Shown: one piece after another, positions 1-9,055 of the stretch
How the letters are laid out: each line of letters begins with the position of its first letter
Position numbering within the stretch: position 1 is the stretch's first letter
Source of the DNA: CAVSQX01 sp963730225
GTDB taxonomy: Bacteria > Planctomycetota > Phycisphaerae > Tepidisphaerales > Tepidisphaeraceae
Reading direction: 5' to 3'
NCBI GenBank assembly: GCA_963730225.1
Contig: CAVSQX010000002.1
Location: forward strand, 806,001-870,000
DNA: 64,000 bases
The notes under the pieces: model-generated
What the model saw: the letters and a program-made list of their open reading frames with translations, nothing else
Databases searched by the model: none
What the model was told of the DNA's origin: nothing
Position numbers and translations under genes: made by a program

Positions 1-1921
1 CATCGCCGCCAGTGCCGTCACCGACAATTAGGCTGCTGACTGCAACTCCCGGTTCGTCGATGGCGATGTACACGTCGGACACGTTGGTGGAAGTTACAGT
101 GACGCTTCCGCCGTCGATCAGAACGCCGGTGCCCACGTAGGAGATGACGCCGCCACCGGTGGACGCCAGATCCGAGTTGGAAATGGTGCCGCCGGAGATG
201 GTGATAGTGCCGCCTTCGGCGTCGATGGCTTGGGTGGAGTTGTCGGAGAACTCGTCATCGGTCAGATCGACCGAGCCGGCGCCACTGTCAACGCGCAAGC
301 CGATCGTGTTTTGATTCATGGCCTGGCTGCCGATGTTGGCGGCGCCGCCCGATTCGATTTCGATGCCATACTGGGTGGAACCGGAAATGGTATTGCCGCT
401 GGTCGTCAGACTACCGGCAGAGGCGATGCCGATCCCGGCGTCGGTGATCGAGCCGTCTAGGACGTCGGCTGTTCCGCCGGAGTCGACTTGCACGCCGGTT
501 GCGGCGCCGGTGATGGAAACACGATCGATCCCGCCGTTTCCGTCGGTATCTGCTTCCACGCCGGTGGTGGTGCCGCCGATGCTGACGTCGCTCAGCACGG
601 CGCCGCTAGTGGCCATGGAAACGCCGAGGCTGAAGGACTGGATTTCGATCTCGCTGGCGCTGTCGCCTCCGCTATTCATATCAATGCCGTCGCCCGAACC
701 GTTACCGAGCAATTCTCCGCCGGTGACTGAGACGTTGGCGGCGTTGAGCAGAACGCCGGTGGCACTGTTGCTCGTGAGTGTGCCGACGATGGTCATGGTT
801 CCGCCATCGACGACGGCGCTGCTGGCGGTGGCAGTGACGGTATCGTCGTCCAGCGAAGCCGACCCGGCGATGTTGTCGATTCCGTTGTCGCTGCCGGTGA
901 TGGTGTCGTTGTTAAATTGGGCCGCGGAGCCCGAGTTGGAAGCGCCCCAGCTCCAGGAATCAATATCGATGTCTACGGCGGTGTCGTTGCTGCCAGTGAC
1001 CTCAATGCCCGTTCCACTTCCACCGCCGGTCAGCGTACCGCCCGTGACCAGAGCGCCCGCGCCGGTGAGGAGAACGCCAACGGGGCTGTCGTCGGTGACT
1101 GCGCCTTTGAGGGTAGCCGAGCCGCCGCCGTCGACGGCGATGCCTTCGCTGGTGTTGCCGCTGACATCGCAACCTACGATGGTGGCGCTGCCGGTGGATT
1201 CCACCTGCACGCCGATGTCATTGCCGGTGATGGTGTCGTCGTAGAGGGTGGCGGTTCCGGAGACGTCTACACCGATAACCGGATCGTCAACGGTGGCGCC
1301 AGAAATGACGACGCTGGCTCCGCTGCCGATCTGCACACCGGCTGATTTGCCGACACTTCCGCCGGTGACGTAAAGGCCGTTGAGCATAACCATCGTGCCG
1401 CTGCCGGTGATGTCAAACACCGGGGAGCCAGCTTCGGCGGACTCTACATCCGCGTCGGTGGTTGGGTCGCTACCCGCGCCGGCCCCATCGATGGTCAGAC
1501 TCTGGGAGATCGAAACGTTCTCGGTGTAGGTTCCGGCCGAGACAAAGATGACATCGTTTGGATTGGCGGCACTGACCGCCGCCTGGATCGAACTGAAATA
1601 TTGATTGCTCGTTTCGTCGTAGACCGGGGAGCCGTCGTTGCCCTGCTGGGTCCCTTGGTCCAACGTCACCGTGCCACCGCCGGACAAGGAGCCGGCATTC
1701 GTGGGATCGGCGAGCGAATTGACCGAGGCAGTCGACTGCTCGGTGGCATTGACCATTCCGGAACCGGGCAGAATCGCTTCGGGCGACGCCGTTCCCGACA
1801 GCATCAGGCGATTTTCCATCGTCTCGATCACCCGGCGCCATGCGCATTGAGCAATCCTTTGGCGCGATCGTCGAAACGCGGGAACCCGTTGGCAATCGGT
1901 TTCCTTTGGCCTTAGTCGCAT
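1..1921 (-). CDS. Large secreted beta-helix repeat protein with LEPR-XLL N-terminus (3' end beyond the window)
   Basis: The frame is open without a stop from the ATG at 1921 to the left edge, giving at least 640 residues. Near residue 35 lies METMENRLMLSG-like sequence (ETMENRLMLSG), the LEPR-XLL type motif found at the start of giant planctomycete surface proteins. A region around residues 100-150 (SIQAAVSAANPNDVIFVSAGTY) is the classic entry to a right-handed parallel beta-helix. The rest is a Gly/Ser/Thr/Asp-rich series of short repeats of the kind VTGGxLxGNGSGxGI and IDGGSVTVTSTNV. It is probably an exported adhesin or polysaccharide-interacting protein. The start is fixed by an exceptionally strong ribosome binding site 6 bases upstream. 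A long open frame on the opposite strand (318-1244) is its mirror and not a gene. Confidence 0.85.
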   Translation of the reverse strand, partial: MRLRPKETDCQRVPAFRRSRQRIAQCAWRRVIETMENRLMLSGTASPEAILPGSGMVNATEQSTASVNSLADPTNAGSLSGGGTVTLDQGTQQGNDGSPVYDETSNQYFSSIQAAVSAANPNDVIFVSAGTYTENVSISQSLTIDGAGAGSDPTTDADVESAEAGSPVFDITGSGTMVMLNGLYVTGGSVGKSAGVQIGSGASVVISGATVDDPVIGVDVSGTATLYDDTITGNDIGVQVESTGSATIVGCDVSGNTSEGIAVDGGGSATLKGAVTDDSPVGVLLTGAGALVTGGTLTGGGSGTGIEVTGSNDTAVDIDIDSWSWGASNSGSAAQFNNDTITGSDNGIDNIAGSASLDDDTVTATASSAVVDGGTMTIVGTLTSNSATGVLLNAANVSVTGGELLGNGSGDGIDMNSGGDSASEIEIQSFSLGVSMATSGAVLSDVSIGGTTTGVEADTDGNGGIDRVSITGAATGVQVDSGGTADVLDGSITDAGIGIASAGSLTTSGNTISGSTQYGIEIESGGAANIGSQAMNQNTIGLRVDSGAGSVDLTDDEFSDNSTQAIDAEGGTITISGGTISNSDLASTGGGVISYVGTGVLIDGGSVTVTSTNVSDVYIAIDEPGVAVSSLIVGDGTGGD

Positions 1922-1922
1922 A

Positions 1923-1936
1923 GATCACCTCCTTTC
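1923..1936 (-). promoter_or_regulatory. Perfect Shine-Dalgarno of the beta-helix gene
   Basis: On the minus strand this reads GAAAGGAGGTGATC, complementary over 14 bases to a typical 16S rRNA 3' tail. The AGGAGG core sits 6 bases before the ATG at 1921. It decides the start codon and predicts strong translation initiation. Confidence 0.8.
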
Positions 1937-2833
1937 GCCATTGGGTTTGGCACAATGCACTGGTTGAGTTGATGCTCAAGCCGCGCCGATCCTGTTGCCA
2001 TAATGGCCGGCCCGCTTGGTTCATTGTGTACGTCTGCGATCAGTCTGGGCCCTTGGGGGATCGAGCGGTTCACTTCAGCAGTTTCGGTAATGCCCAGGCG
2101 TTTTCTCGCACTGGCTGCATCGGGGATCCGGAACCGAAACAGCCATGCAGCAACCAGCCCGTCGCGCTTAGCGGCGGCGACCGGCGATCGGGCCCGAGTC
2201 CCGGACTCGCCCGCCAAGGTCCAAGCAGCGGCGACTGAGGAATCCACCATCATTAGTAGCCGCGCCCTTTGTAGCGGGAAAAAGTAACTTCCTGAGTGGT
2301 CAGCTTGCCGTGAATGTTGGCGCGAGCCTTATCCATTTTCCCTCCGGCCGCCGCGTTTTCTGGCACAATCGGATTGTGAAACTCCGCCCCATGGCCTGCG
2401 TCGAGCAGCCAAGTCGAGAACAGCCTTACACTCTTCCCCAATCGCGGTGGGCTAACCGCGCTGGATCGCATCGTGCGCGATCGAGGCTGTTGTAGAATTG
2501 CCCTGGGGGAGGCTGATTTCTCGCGTAACTCCTATCCCCGCATTTTACTGCAACTTCCAACAATTGCGCAACTTAATCCGGAAAATTCAAAGCCGTAATT
2601 GCCCCCACGCTAAGTCTTGACCTCCGCGTATGCTTCGCCATTGCAATTAGGTCCGACTTAGGCCGGCCAGGCCATTCCCCGCTCGCCTCAGATCGGCCGT
2701 CTGCGGCGATCGTGCTCGGCGTCAAAGTCTGCCCTTTGCACGGGTTACGGTTCGTCGTGCCGACGCAATGGGATTGTGCTATGAAGTGATTCCAGCCGAA
2801 ATGCGGTGATTTTGCACAGCAGAAGGGTACCAG
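1937..2833. other. Intergenic region without a convincing gene
   Basis: About 900 bases between the beta-helix gene and the first repeat copy. Short open frames exist on both strands (for example 1912-2253 minus) but none resembles a known family, and that one runs through the ribosome binding site of the neighbouring gene. The region presumably carries the promoter of the beta-helix gene, but no clear -35/-10 pair can be defended. Confidence 0.5.
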
Positions 2834-2951
2834 ATCACCTCCGACTTAGAGAGAGGTTGGTTGAGGAATCACGTCGTTGCTCGCCCGCCGGCTCTGCCGT
2901 TGTATCCCAAAGGAGGATTCATACTCGGCATACGTGGCTGCGATCGTTGTG
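2834..2951 (+). repeat. Direct repeat, copy 1 (degenerate)
   Basis: This stretch matches 3884-4000 at nearly every base, starting ATCACCTCCGACTTAGAG. Differences are two substitutions near 2896-2902 and changes around 2922-2935, including a one-base length difference. The small ORF present in copy 2 is lost here because its ATG reads ATA at 2921. The two copies flank the IS630 remnant at an offset of about 1050 bases. Confidence 0.85.
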
Positions 2952-3781
2952 CGGCATTTGTTTGCTCGTGCCAACCCCCTGATCCATAATCAACACCGCA
3001 TGTTCCAGCGGCTTGAGTTGCTCCGAGAGCATCTTCAAAAACACATTGAACGTGCCGGTGTTTACGTTGGGCGCCAGCAGCGGCACCGATTCGCCCGTCG
3101 CCGGCTCGACAGCCGCGTAGAGATACACCCACTCGTATCGCGTTTGGCGAAGCGCCGTCGGCCGGGAATTGGTAGTGGCCCAGACTCGCGTCGTCGTTCC
3201 CTGCTGGCCAAAACGCGCCTCGTCCATGAAGAAAACACGAACGACGCTACCCGACGGCACGACGGCTTCTGTCACCCGTTGGACAAAAAGGGGGCTTGCT
3301 CCTTGAACTGCTGTTGCGCTGCCGGGTCGCCCTTCTCGTGTCGTGGACGCGGGGCCAGGCAGGAATAGTTCAGTCGTTCCAGCAGATCGTACACACCGTC
3401 CAGGCTGTACTTGACGCCAAACTCCCGCTCCAGAATGCGGACCACATCCTTGCCACGCAACGTGCAGACCCCATCCTCCGGACCCGGGCCAGCATCGAGC
3501 CGCGCCTTCAATTCCGCCTCGCGTTCCCGCGGCAACTTGGGCTTGCGACCGGGACGAGGCTTGGGCTGGATCGCATCGATTCCACCATCCCGATAGGCGT
3601 ACACCCAATCCTGCACGCTGCGGCGCGACCGATCCAACCGATCGGCGATGTCGAGCGTTTCTCTTCCTTCAAGAGCCAACCGCACGGCGCGATAGCGATC
3701 GCGTCGAAGGGCATCACGTTCCTGATCCGCCAGGTTTTGCAGTCGCAGAAGGTCGCCTGCGTCGCGTTCTCTCACCATCAT
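2919..3781 (-). pseudogene. IS630-family transposase, two frames, 3' truncated
   Basis: The first frame starts at the ATG at 3781 behind AAGGAGG. It encodes a helix-turn-helix region (TLDIADRLDRSRRSVQDWV) and ends at 3272. The DDE part continues in the -1 frame with FFMDEARFG (first Asp) and VLIMDQ (second Asp). The switch lies at a CCCCCTTTTT run on the coding strand (3285-3294), which could be a programmed slip as in some IS630 elements. After MDQ another shift occurs: a third frame gives GGWHEQ, the expected DQxGWH context. The sequence then runs directly into the flanking repeat, so the catalytic Glu and C-terminus are lost. The protein cannot be an active transposase. Confidence 0.8.
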
Positions 3782-3850
3782 CGTCGGCCTCCTTGTGTGA
3801 GCCGACGAATCCTCTACCTCACGAACCCAGATCGCGCAACCTAACAAGCG
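2952..3850 (-). mobile_element. Decayed IS630-family insertion sequence
   Basis: The stretch is defined by the transposase it encodes (see 2919-3781) and by the two flanking copies of a 118-bp direct repeat. The 3' end of the transposase is missing, so the element is a remnant. I could not identify terminal inverted repeats, so both boundaries are approximate. Confidence 0.65.
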
Positions 3851-3883
3851 CCGAACGGCGCGCGGAAATCATTCACGATCCGT

Positions 3884-4000
3884 ATCACCTCCGACTTAGA
3901 GAGAGGTTGGTTGAGGAATCACGTCGTTGCTCGCCCGCCGGCTCTTCCGTTTTATCCCAAAGGAGGATTCATGCTCGGCTTCCTGGCTGCGATCGTTGTG
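3884..4000 (+). repeat. Direct repeat, copy 2
   Basis: Second copy of the repeat at 2834-2951. It includes a good Shine-Dalgarno (AAAGGAGG) and the first ten codons of the small ORF at 3971-4072. The copies probably arose by duplication before or together with the IS insertion. Confidence 0.85.
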
Positions 4001-4072
4001 GTGTGTTTGGTGTCGATGTGCTTCGGATTCCTGGAGCGTAGACGCCCCAGGCCCATTCCTGAACGGGCCTAA
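3971..4072 (+). CDS. Small single-span membrane protein, 33 residues
   Basis: ATG at 3971 follows AAAGGAGGATTC, a near-ideal ribosome binding site. The product starts MLGFLAAIVVVCLVSMCFGF, one hydrophobic membrane span, and ends with a basic, Pro-rich tail (LERRRPRPIPERA). No family is recognised. The arrangement of strong binding site, single span and positive C-terminus fits a small membrane protein. A decayed copy without a start codon lies in repeat copy 1. Coding status is not proven, because 33 codons can arise by chance. Confidence 0.45.
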   Translation: MLGFLAAIVVVCLVSMCFGFLERRRPRPIPERA

Positions 4073-4080
4073 CTCGGGTT

Positions 4081-4680
4081 TCAACCGGTGCCGGGCGCAT
4101 CCGGCTCAGTGAAAGGCCAAGTGGTCCACACCGATCCATCGGCGTCCGCGTGCACGTCCCAAGGCTGGTTTTGAGGATACGTGTTGGTCCCCGACGCACT
4201 CGAAGAAATATTACGCACCTGGAACTGCACCTCTTCATCAGGCGCAAAGCCAGTTCCGCTGATCTGTGCCGTGCTGCCGGGAGCGTAGTCGCTCAGGTTC
4301 GTCGTGATCACCGCCGACAGGAGACGGCGCAGTTCGAGTCGGTCGATCGAGTATGAGCAATTTACCGCGCGGCTCGGAAGCCCAAGAGGCTGTCCGCAAA
4401 ACCTGCCGTCATCGGAAACCGAAGCGGCGAGCAACCGACGCGACTTCATCCGCTTCACCGCTGCCGCGAGCAAATGCGCCATTTGCCGGCTCGCCAGCCA
4501 CTCGATCCACACTCTTAGCCGGATGCGCGGTTTCGATAGGAAAGAATTGGTGGCCAGCGGTGCATCGTCCGCAATAGAAGAAGTCGGTAACGTACTGGGT
4601 TTGGGCAACGGGGGTTCTAAGACGAAAGATCCGCCCGCCACCGGTGCCAAGATACGATTCTCAATCCCCTTGGGTGACAC
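4081..4680 (-). pseudogene. Truncated LEPR-XLL surface protein
   Basis: The frame encodes IDRLELRRLLSA near residue 115, a clear LEPR-XLL motif. It is followed by an Ig-like segment (YAPGSTAQISGTGFAPDEEVQFQV) of the kind that opens very long planctomycete surface proteins. Only about 85 residues follow the motif before the stop, which lies 8 bases from the end of the neighbouring small ORF. The family is normally hundreds to thousands of residues long, so this is probably the 5' end of a gene cut off by the rearrangement that also involves the IS and the repeats. The true start is uncertain; a Met about 32 residues before the motif is more likely than the first one. Confidence 0.6.
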
Positions 4681-4943
4681 GTCTCTCCCAGATTGAAGCG
4701 ATCAAAACGATTCAGAAACCCATCGCGGGAACCTCATGACCGCGATGGCAATCAGAACAAAGTGCGATGTCCAGCGGGCACGGGGCGACGAATTTCCACA
4801 TATCGCAGACGCACGCCTCCAAAGTCGATGGGCTTGAACAACTGGATGATCCGCGCGCGAATTTGTCCGGCCCGTGGCAAATGATTTGGCGGTCGCAAGC
4901 GTATCTGTCGCGGCCGGCAATCGCAACAAAGATTTGAAATAAA

Positions 4944-6833
4944 TCAGATTGTTCGCAGCCTTCGGCGTGGCCGGAGCAGGCCGATCATGCCGATCGCCAG
5001 CAGGCCTAGGCTCGCTGGCTCGGGCACAGAACCGCCCGCTGAATCGGCGACTTGCGCCGTGTCCGAGGCAACCATCTCCGTCGGTGCGCCGGCCAGAGCG
5101 GGGCCTTGGGTGTTAAAGGCGTTGTCGATCAGGGTGTAATCGTCGCCGTTGACGACGCCGTCGTAGTTGAAATCGCCATTGTGCCAGCCCGTGATGTTGT
5201 TGTTGAAGCCGTTGTCGATGAGCGTGTAATCCGAGCCGTTGACGATGCCGTCGAGATTGGCGTCGCCGAAATAGGTGTATTTGATCAGCACATCCGTGCT
5301 GGTGACGGGTTGGCCCTCGAACATGCTTAGCAGTGTGCCGCCGCTGCCGTTGCTATTGAGTTCAATGCCCAGTGCGGTGTCGGTTGAGCTGGCCGCGATT
5401 GAGGAAGTTATTCCCTCGCCATTCCAAAGGCCGCCGTTGTATCCTTGGCTGATCTGGCTTGTGAGCGAGGCAAGATTACCGCTGTGCACGATCATGTCGT
5501 TGTTCCCCAGATCGAGCTTACCGGTCCAGGCGCCGGAGGAACCAGCCAATGAAAGGCTGTCGACCTGCAAAAGGATTTTGGAAGAGCTGGTCGGCGCCAG
5601 TGAGGCGGCGGCAGTCGCGTTGATCGTGAGACTATGAGCGTAGGTGGAACTGGCGATGCTCATGGTCGCGCCGCTGAGCAGCGTGATAGTTGAATTGTAG
5701 GTCACGGTGCCGGAACCGGTGGTTGTTAACGAGATTCCGGAGTTGATGGTCATCGGATTGGCGATAATCAGGTTTGCGCTTGGGACATCTGTTTGGAACG
5801 TCGTGTTGCTGGCTAACGTGAGGGGTAGATTGATCTCCTGGGTTCCGGCCTGCACGTCAACCACCGCGGATCCGCTCGAAGTCTGGAGCGTGAGATTTGC
5901 CCCTACCGCACCGGTCAAAGCGTATGAAGCGGCGCTGTTGTCGAATACGATTTTGCCCAGTGTAATCGGAGTGGTGGTGTAAACGACCTGGTTGGTTGTG
6001 ATTGCGCCCAGGAAATCGGCTTCAGCGTCGATAGCGTTCGGCGGCGTCCCGGTGCTCCAATTGTTGCGCTGGTTGTAATCACCCGAGTTGCTGGACGCCC
6101 ATGTTGAGGCGAGCGGAGCCGTCACCACCGACCCGTTTAATGCGATACTGGCCAGATCGATGTTCTGCGAATCTGTGATCGTGTCAAAGTAAACACGGAC
6201 TTCAAAGGAGTAAAGGTTTTGATCGGTGGCGGGGAATGCAATCGTCGGCGAGTCCATCGTGGCGCCCGTGCCGCGCACGACGGAGAATGCGCCCTCCCCC
6301 ACGATGGTGCCGTTTGCGTTTGTATCATAGGGCCCGCTGCCCGTCCCGGTCATGTCGTTGGACCCCGAGGGCAGTCCGTCATTACTGTCAAAAACATAGT
6401 AACTTCGCTGACCGGCGGTGCCGCCGCCCTGTCCGCCGACGAGCGTCATGCTTGTCGGATCCAATACGTAACCAACATTCGATGTGACGGTGAAATCGAT
6501 GTAAAAGTTGGTATCGTCCGTGGCGGTTGCGGTGGAGTCGCGCGAAACAGAAAGATAATCCGGGCCTGGCGAGGCCCAGAAGCTGGATGCGGCCCCGTCT
6601 TCATCCAGCGCGGTGTCGGTCTTACTTCCCAGCAACAAGCTTGCGGCCGACGAGTTGGTTGCGGTTGAGGTAGCGGTTTCCATCGTCGCCAGGGTCACGC
6701 CGGTCGCGTCACCGTTGGCGAAGTTGTATTGAACAATCTGCTGGCCCTTACTTTTGGCCGGCATTGCCAGCGCCACCGCCCCTGCCAGCGCGAATCCCGC
6801 CTTCAACCGCATACGTTGTTCTGTGAACCGCAT
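4944..6833 (-). CDS. PEP-CTERM protein with dockerin-like repeats
   Basis: About 629 residues from the ATG at 6833, preceded by GGGAGA; the longer frame would need a TTG start. A signal peptide (LKAGFALAGAVALAMPAKSKGQ) leads into a domain shared with the PEP-CTERM protein at 9946-10722 (YLSVS, GYVLDPTSM, FSVVRGTGA, VRVYFDT, IDLASIALNGS). A beta-strand repeat region of autotransporter type follows. Near residues 521-571 are two calcium loops, DANLDGIVNGSD and DFNYDGVVNGDD, as in type I dockerins. The C-terminus is a sorting signal: VPEPAS, a hydrophobic span, then RPRRR. An exosortase presumably anchors or processes it at the envelope. The promoter region upstream carries LacI operator-like repeats. 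Confidence 0.85.
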   Translation of the reverse strand: MRFTEQRMRLKAGFALAGAVALAMPAKSKGQQIVQYNFANGDATGVTLATMETATSTATNSSAASLLLGSKTDTALDEDGAASSFWASPGPDYLSVSRDSTATATDDTNFYIDFTVTSNVGYVLDPTSMTLVGGQGGGTAGQRSYYVFDSNDGLPSGSNDMTGTGSGPYDTNANGTIVGEGAFSVVRGTGATMDSPTIAFPATDQNLYSFEVRVYFDTITDSQNIDLASIALNGSVVTAPLASTWASSNSGDYNQRNNWSTGTPPNAIDAEADFLGAITTNQVVYTTTPITLGKIVFDNSAASYALTGAVGANLTLQTSSGSAVVDVQAGTQEINLPLTLASNTTFQTDVPSANLIIANPMTINSGISLTTTGSGTVTYNSTITLLSGATMSIASSTYAHSLTINATAAASLAPTSSSKILLQVDSLSLAGSSGAWTGKLDLGNNDMIVHSGNLASLTSQISQGYNGGLWNGEGITSSIAASSTDTALGIELNSNGSGGTLLSMFEGQPVTSTDVLIKYTYFGDANLDGIVNGSDYTLIDNGFNNNITGWHNGDFNYDGVVNGDDYTLIDNAFNTQGPALAGAPTEMVASDTAQVADSAGGSVPEPASLGLLAIGMIGLLRPRRRLRTI

Positions 6834-6894
6834 ATGTTCTCCCAATAGCGAAATGAATAGACTCGCCGATCTGGTTCGCCCGCCCGGCGAAAGA

Positions 6895-7057
6895 TCAACC
6901 CTTGGGCACGGCGACGCTTTCGCGCATCACCAAGCTCTCCTCAAGCACAACTGGTTCTGGCGGCCACTGGCTAACTGCCGATTTCGGTACCCACCCGCCG
7001 TGCTACATCGACTAAAGTCGGACCAGAGAGAAAGTCCGATATTGTTAATAAACCGAT
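6895..7057 (-). pseudogene. LacI-family regulator remnant with internal deletion
   Basis: Only the two ends of a LacI gene remain. Near 7000-7035 the minus strand encodes GPTLVDVARRVG, matching the HTH start RPTLADVARRLG of the regulator at 10787-11810. At 6895-6960 it encodes LEESLVMRESVAVPKG and a stop, matching that regulator's tail LEESLVVRESTAQSK. About 900 bases between them are gone and the start codon is lost. The remnant sits just upstream of a PEP-CTERM gene, exactly as the complete regulator does. This implies duplication of a regulator/PEP-CTERM unit followed by loss of one regulator. Confidence 0.75.
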
Positions 7058-7131
7058 TCATTTGCTAAATAAACCGGTATATATCGTACTTTTGGGGCAC
7101 TGAATTGCAAGCGCAAAATCGATCAAAAGCC
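7047..7131. promoter_or_regulatory. Operator region A (LacI-type, duplicated)
   Basis: Two direct copies of AATAAACCG (7047-7055 and 7068-7076) are spaced 21 bases apart, two helical turns. Each extends into an imperfect AACCGATT or AACCGGTA palindrome. The whole block, including GAATTGCAAGCGCAAAAT near 7103-7121, aligns with 11808-11888 upstream of the complete LacI gene. It probably binds that regulator and controls the PEP-CTERM gene starting at 6833. Confidence 0.65.
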
Positions 7132-7222
7132 AGGGCCCAGGTCGAATAACGCCAAATCACTGGATGTTGAGGGATGATAAATAAAGGGTGAATCGAAAAG
7201 GAGTTATCACGGACCAGTTTGG

Positions 7223-9055
7223 TTAGTTCAGTCGTACATTGGTGGTGTAGCCCTCCAAGGGAAGCGAGATCTTTAGAGTGCAGGTTTGTTTGGGGGTGGT
7301 GATGGTTAGGTCGTAATCACCGAGGAAGGCGCGGATGGAGCAGGTGCCGGCGGGGGAGGTTTTGGCTTGGGTGTTGGTGGTCCACTTGTTGAGAACCAGG
7401 TCTTGCCAGACTTGGCCGTTGGGTTTGACGGACCAGTCTTTGCGGAAAAGGGCGGCGTCGGGACGCCAGTGTTGGCTTTCCCAGAAACCCCATAGGACGA
7501 TGCCGTTGATATTGGGATGGCTGAACGAAGCGATCAGGAAGTCGCGGAAATAGTCGGCCTGTAATTGATCATCGGTGAGGTTGATGTCGAGTTCGGTGAT
7601 GCGGATGGGGAGATGGAGCGTTGCGAAGCGATCGTAGATCGAGAGGAGTTCGGCAGGCGCGGTGAGGCCTTCGTTAAAATGGGCTTGCATGCCGATTCCG
7701 GTGATGGGGGCGCTTTGCTGCTGCAGGGTGCGGACCTGATTATAGAGGACGTCGTAGCGGTGGTTATGAAGCGGGGAGTCGGGGACGTTGGTTTCGTTTA
7801 GATAGAGTTGGGCGGACGGATCGGCTTGGTGCGCGAGGTTGTACCAGCCGGTCATGGCGTGGTCGCCGAGGATATTCATGAGATCATTGTTGAGATAAGG
7901 CTCATTGACGACGTCCCATTCGGTGACTTGGCCCGCGAGGGCGCCGGCCTCGTCGCGGATGTGTTCATCAATTTGATGCTCCAGGGCAACGGGATCATTG
8001 GCAAGCGCGTGCAGGTCGGTCGGGAGATGAACCCAGCCGGGCCAGACGAGGCAATGACCACGAACGGCGATACCGTGGTCGTGCATCCATTGCAGGGTGT
8101 GAAGGGCTGATTGTCGCTTGGCGTGATCCTCCCAATTGGGCCATTTCATGTCGGCCTCATCGACACCGGTATTGAAGAGCCGGGTGAAATGGTTCTGGTA
8201 GGCGAGATCGTCAGCGGAATCGGCGGCGGCGGGGAAGCGGGAATCGTTGTAGGCGCAACCGAAGGGGAAGGCGCTTTGGAGTTCGTGGATCTGAATAGAG
8301 GCGTTGGTGACAGGGTTCCCCCTGGCATCGGTGACGCGGATGGTGAGAAGGGATTTACGAAGGTGATCGATGCGCTGCTCGGCTTCGATGCGCCAGGGGG
8401 CATCGGGCTGGCGTCCTGGGTAGGTCAGAGGAGTTTGCGGGAGATCGGCGAGGGATACGGTGGAATCGAAGCGACGCAAAGTGATGCCGCCGATTTCGAC
8501 CGTCTGCGGAAAATATCCGAAGCGAAGCGCAATCTGGGAGTCGGTCTGAGCAAATTCTCGTTTGATCCGGCGGCACACATCGAGATGTTGCCAGTCGGGA
8601 GCGAGGTCAAAGCGCCTGGCGAAGATTTTGTCAAAAGGGTCGGAGGATTGCTCCAGGACTGCGCCGATGCAGCCCCGATGATCCGGAACCGAGCTTGTGA
8701 GCGCGCGGACCCAGAACGAAAGCAGCACCACATCGCCGGGATTGAATTTTCTCGACACCGCGGAAACCAACTGGACCTGATATTCCGCCGGCGGCTGGCG
8801 CGACACCTGGACCTGCCAGGCGTGGTCGAATGCGGGGCCTTGAACGGGAACGATTTTAGCAATGGCATCACCGGATTGTCCGGCCAACCGGAACGCCAGC
8901 AGATCGGAATTCAGCAGTAGTTGATTGGGCGGCAATGACGGCGCAGGCGTCGGTTGGGCAAGGACCGCTATCATCGGCGAAAAAAACGCCAGGAGAATCC
9001 CGGTGCACAGGGAGCAGAATCCTGTTGCGGTTGCATTTCTTCGACTATGGGCCAT
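7223..9055 (-). CDS. Secreted GH10 endo-1,4-beta-xylanase
   Basis: 610 residues with a signal peptide (GILLAFFSPMIAVLAQ). Residues about 45-200 form a beta-sandwich of carbohydrate-binding type. Residues about 225-560 are a GH10 barrel. Visible hallmarks are RGHCLVWPGW (about 332-341), WDVVNEP with the acid/base Glu385, and ITELD with the nucleophile Glu488. GMQAHF and GFWES are also GH10-typical. It cleaves internal beta-1,4-xylosyl bonds outside the cell or in the periplasm. The C-terminal 50 residues look like a small Ig-like module with two Cys. The ATG overlaps the end of the upstream pseudopilin-like gene by 11 bases, suggesting coupling. It is the last gene of a LacI, PEP-CTERM, pseudopilin, xylanase series. 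Confidence 0.92.
   Translation of the reverse strand: MAHSRRNATATGFCSLCTGILLAFFSPMIAVLAQPTPAPSLPPNQLLLNSDLLAFRLAGQSGDAIAKIVPVQGPAFDHAWQVQVSRQPPAEYQVQLVSAVSRKFNPGDVVLLSFWVRALTSSVPDHRGCIGAVLEQSSDPFDKIFARRFDLAPDWQHLDVCRRIKREFAQTDSQIALRFGYFPQTVEIGGITLRRFDSTVSLADLPQTPLTYPGRQPDAPWRIEAEQRIDHLRKSLLTIRVTDARGNPVTNASIQIHELQSAFPFGCAYNDSRFPAAADSADDLAYQNHFTRLFNTGVDEADMKWPNWEDHAKRQSALHTLQWMHDHGIAVRGHCLVWPGWVHLPTDLHALANDPVALEHQIDEHIRDEAGALAGQVTEWDVVNEPYLNNDLMNILGDHAMTGWYNLAHQADPSAQLYLNETNVPDSPLHNHRYDVLYNQVRTLQQQSAPITGIGMQAHFNEGLTAPAELLSIYDRFATLHLPIRITELDINLTDDQLQADYFRDFLIASFSHPNINGIVLWGFWESQHWRPDAALFRKDWSVKPNGQVWQDLVLNKWTTNTQAKTSPAGTCSIRAFLGDYDLTITTPKQTCTLKISLPLEGYTTNVRLN

Noticed and set aside
318..1244. 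A 308-codon open frame on the plus strand
   Set aside because: It is the mirror of the repeat-rich beta-helix gene on the minus strand; low-complexity Pro/Ser/Val sequence with no family features.
1912..2253. A 113-codon minus-strand frame upstream of the beta-helix gene
   Set aside because: It runs across the very strong ribosome binding site and start of that gene, has no recognisable domain and no binding site of its own.
4752..4930. Minus-strand frame encoding FKPIDFGGVRLRYVEIRR before a stop
   Set aside because: It could be the end of a lost gene, but there is no start and no family I recognise, so it is not listed as a gene.
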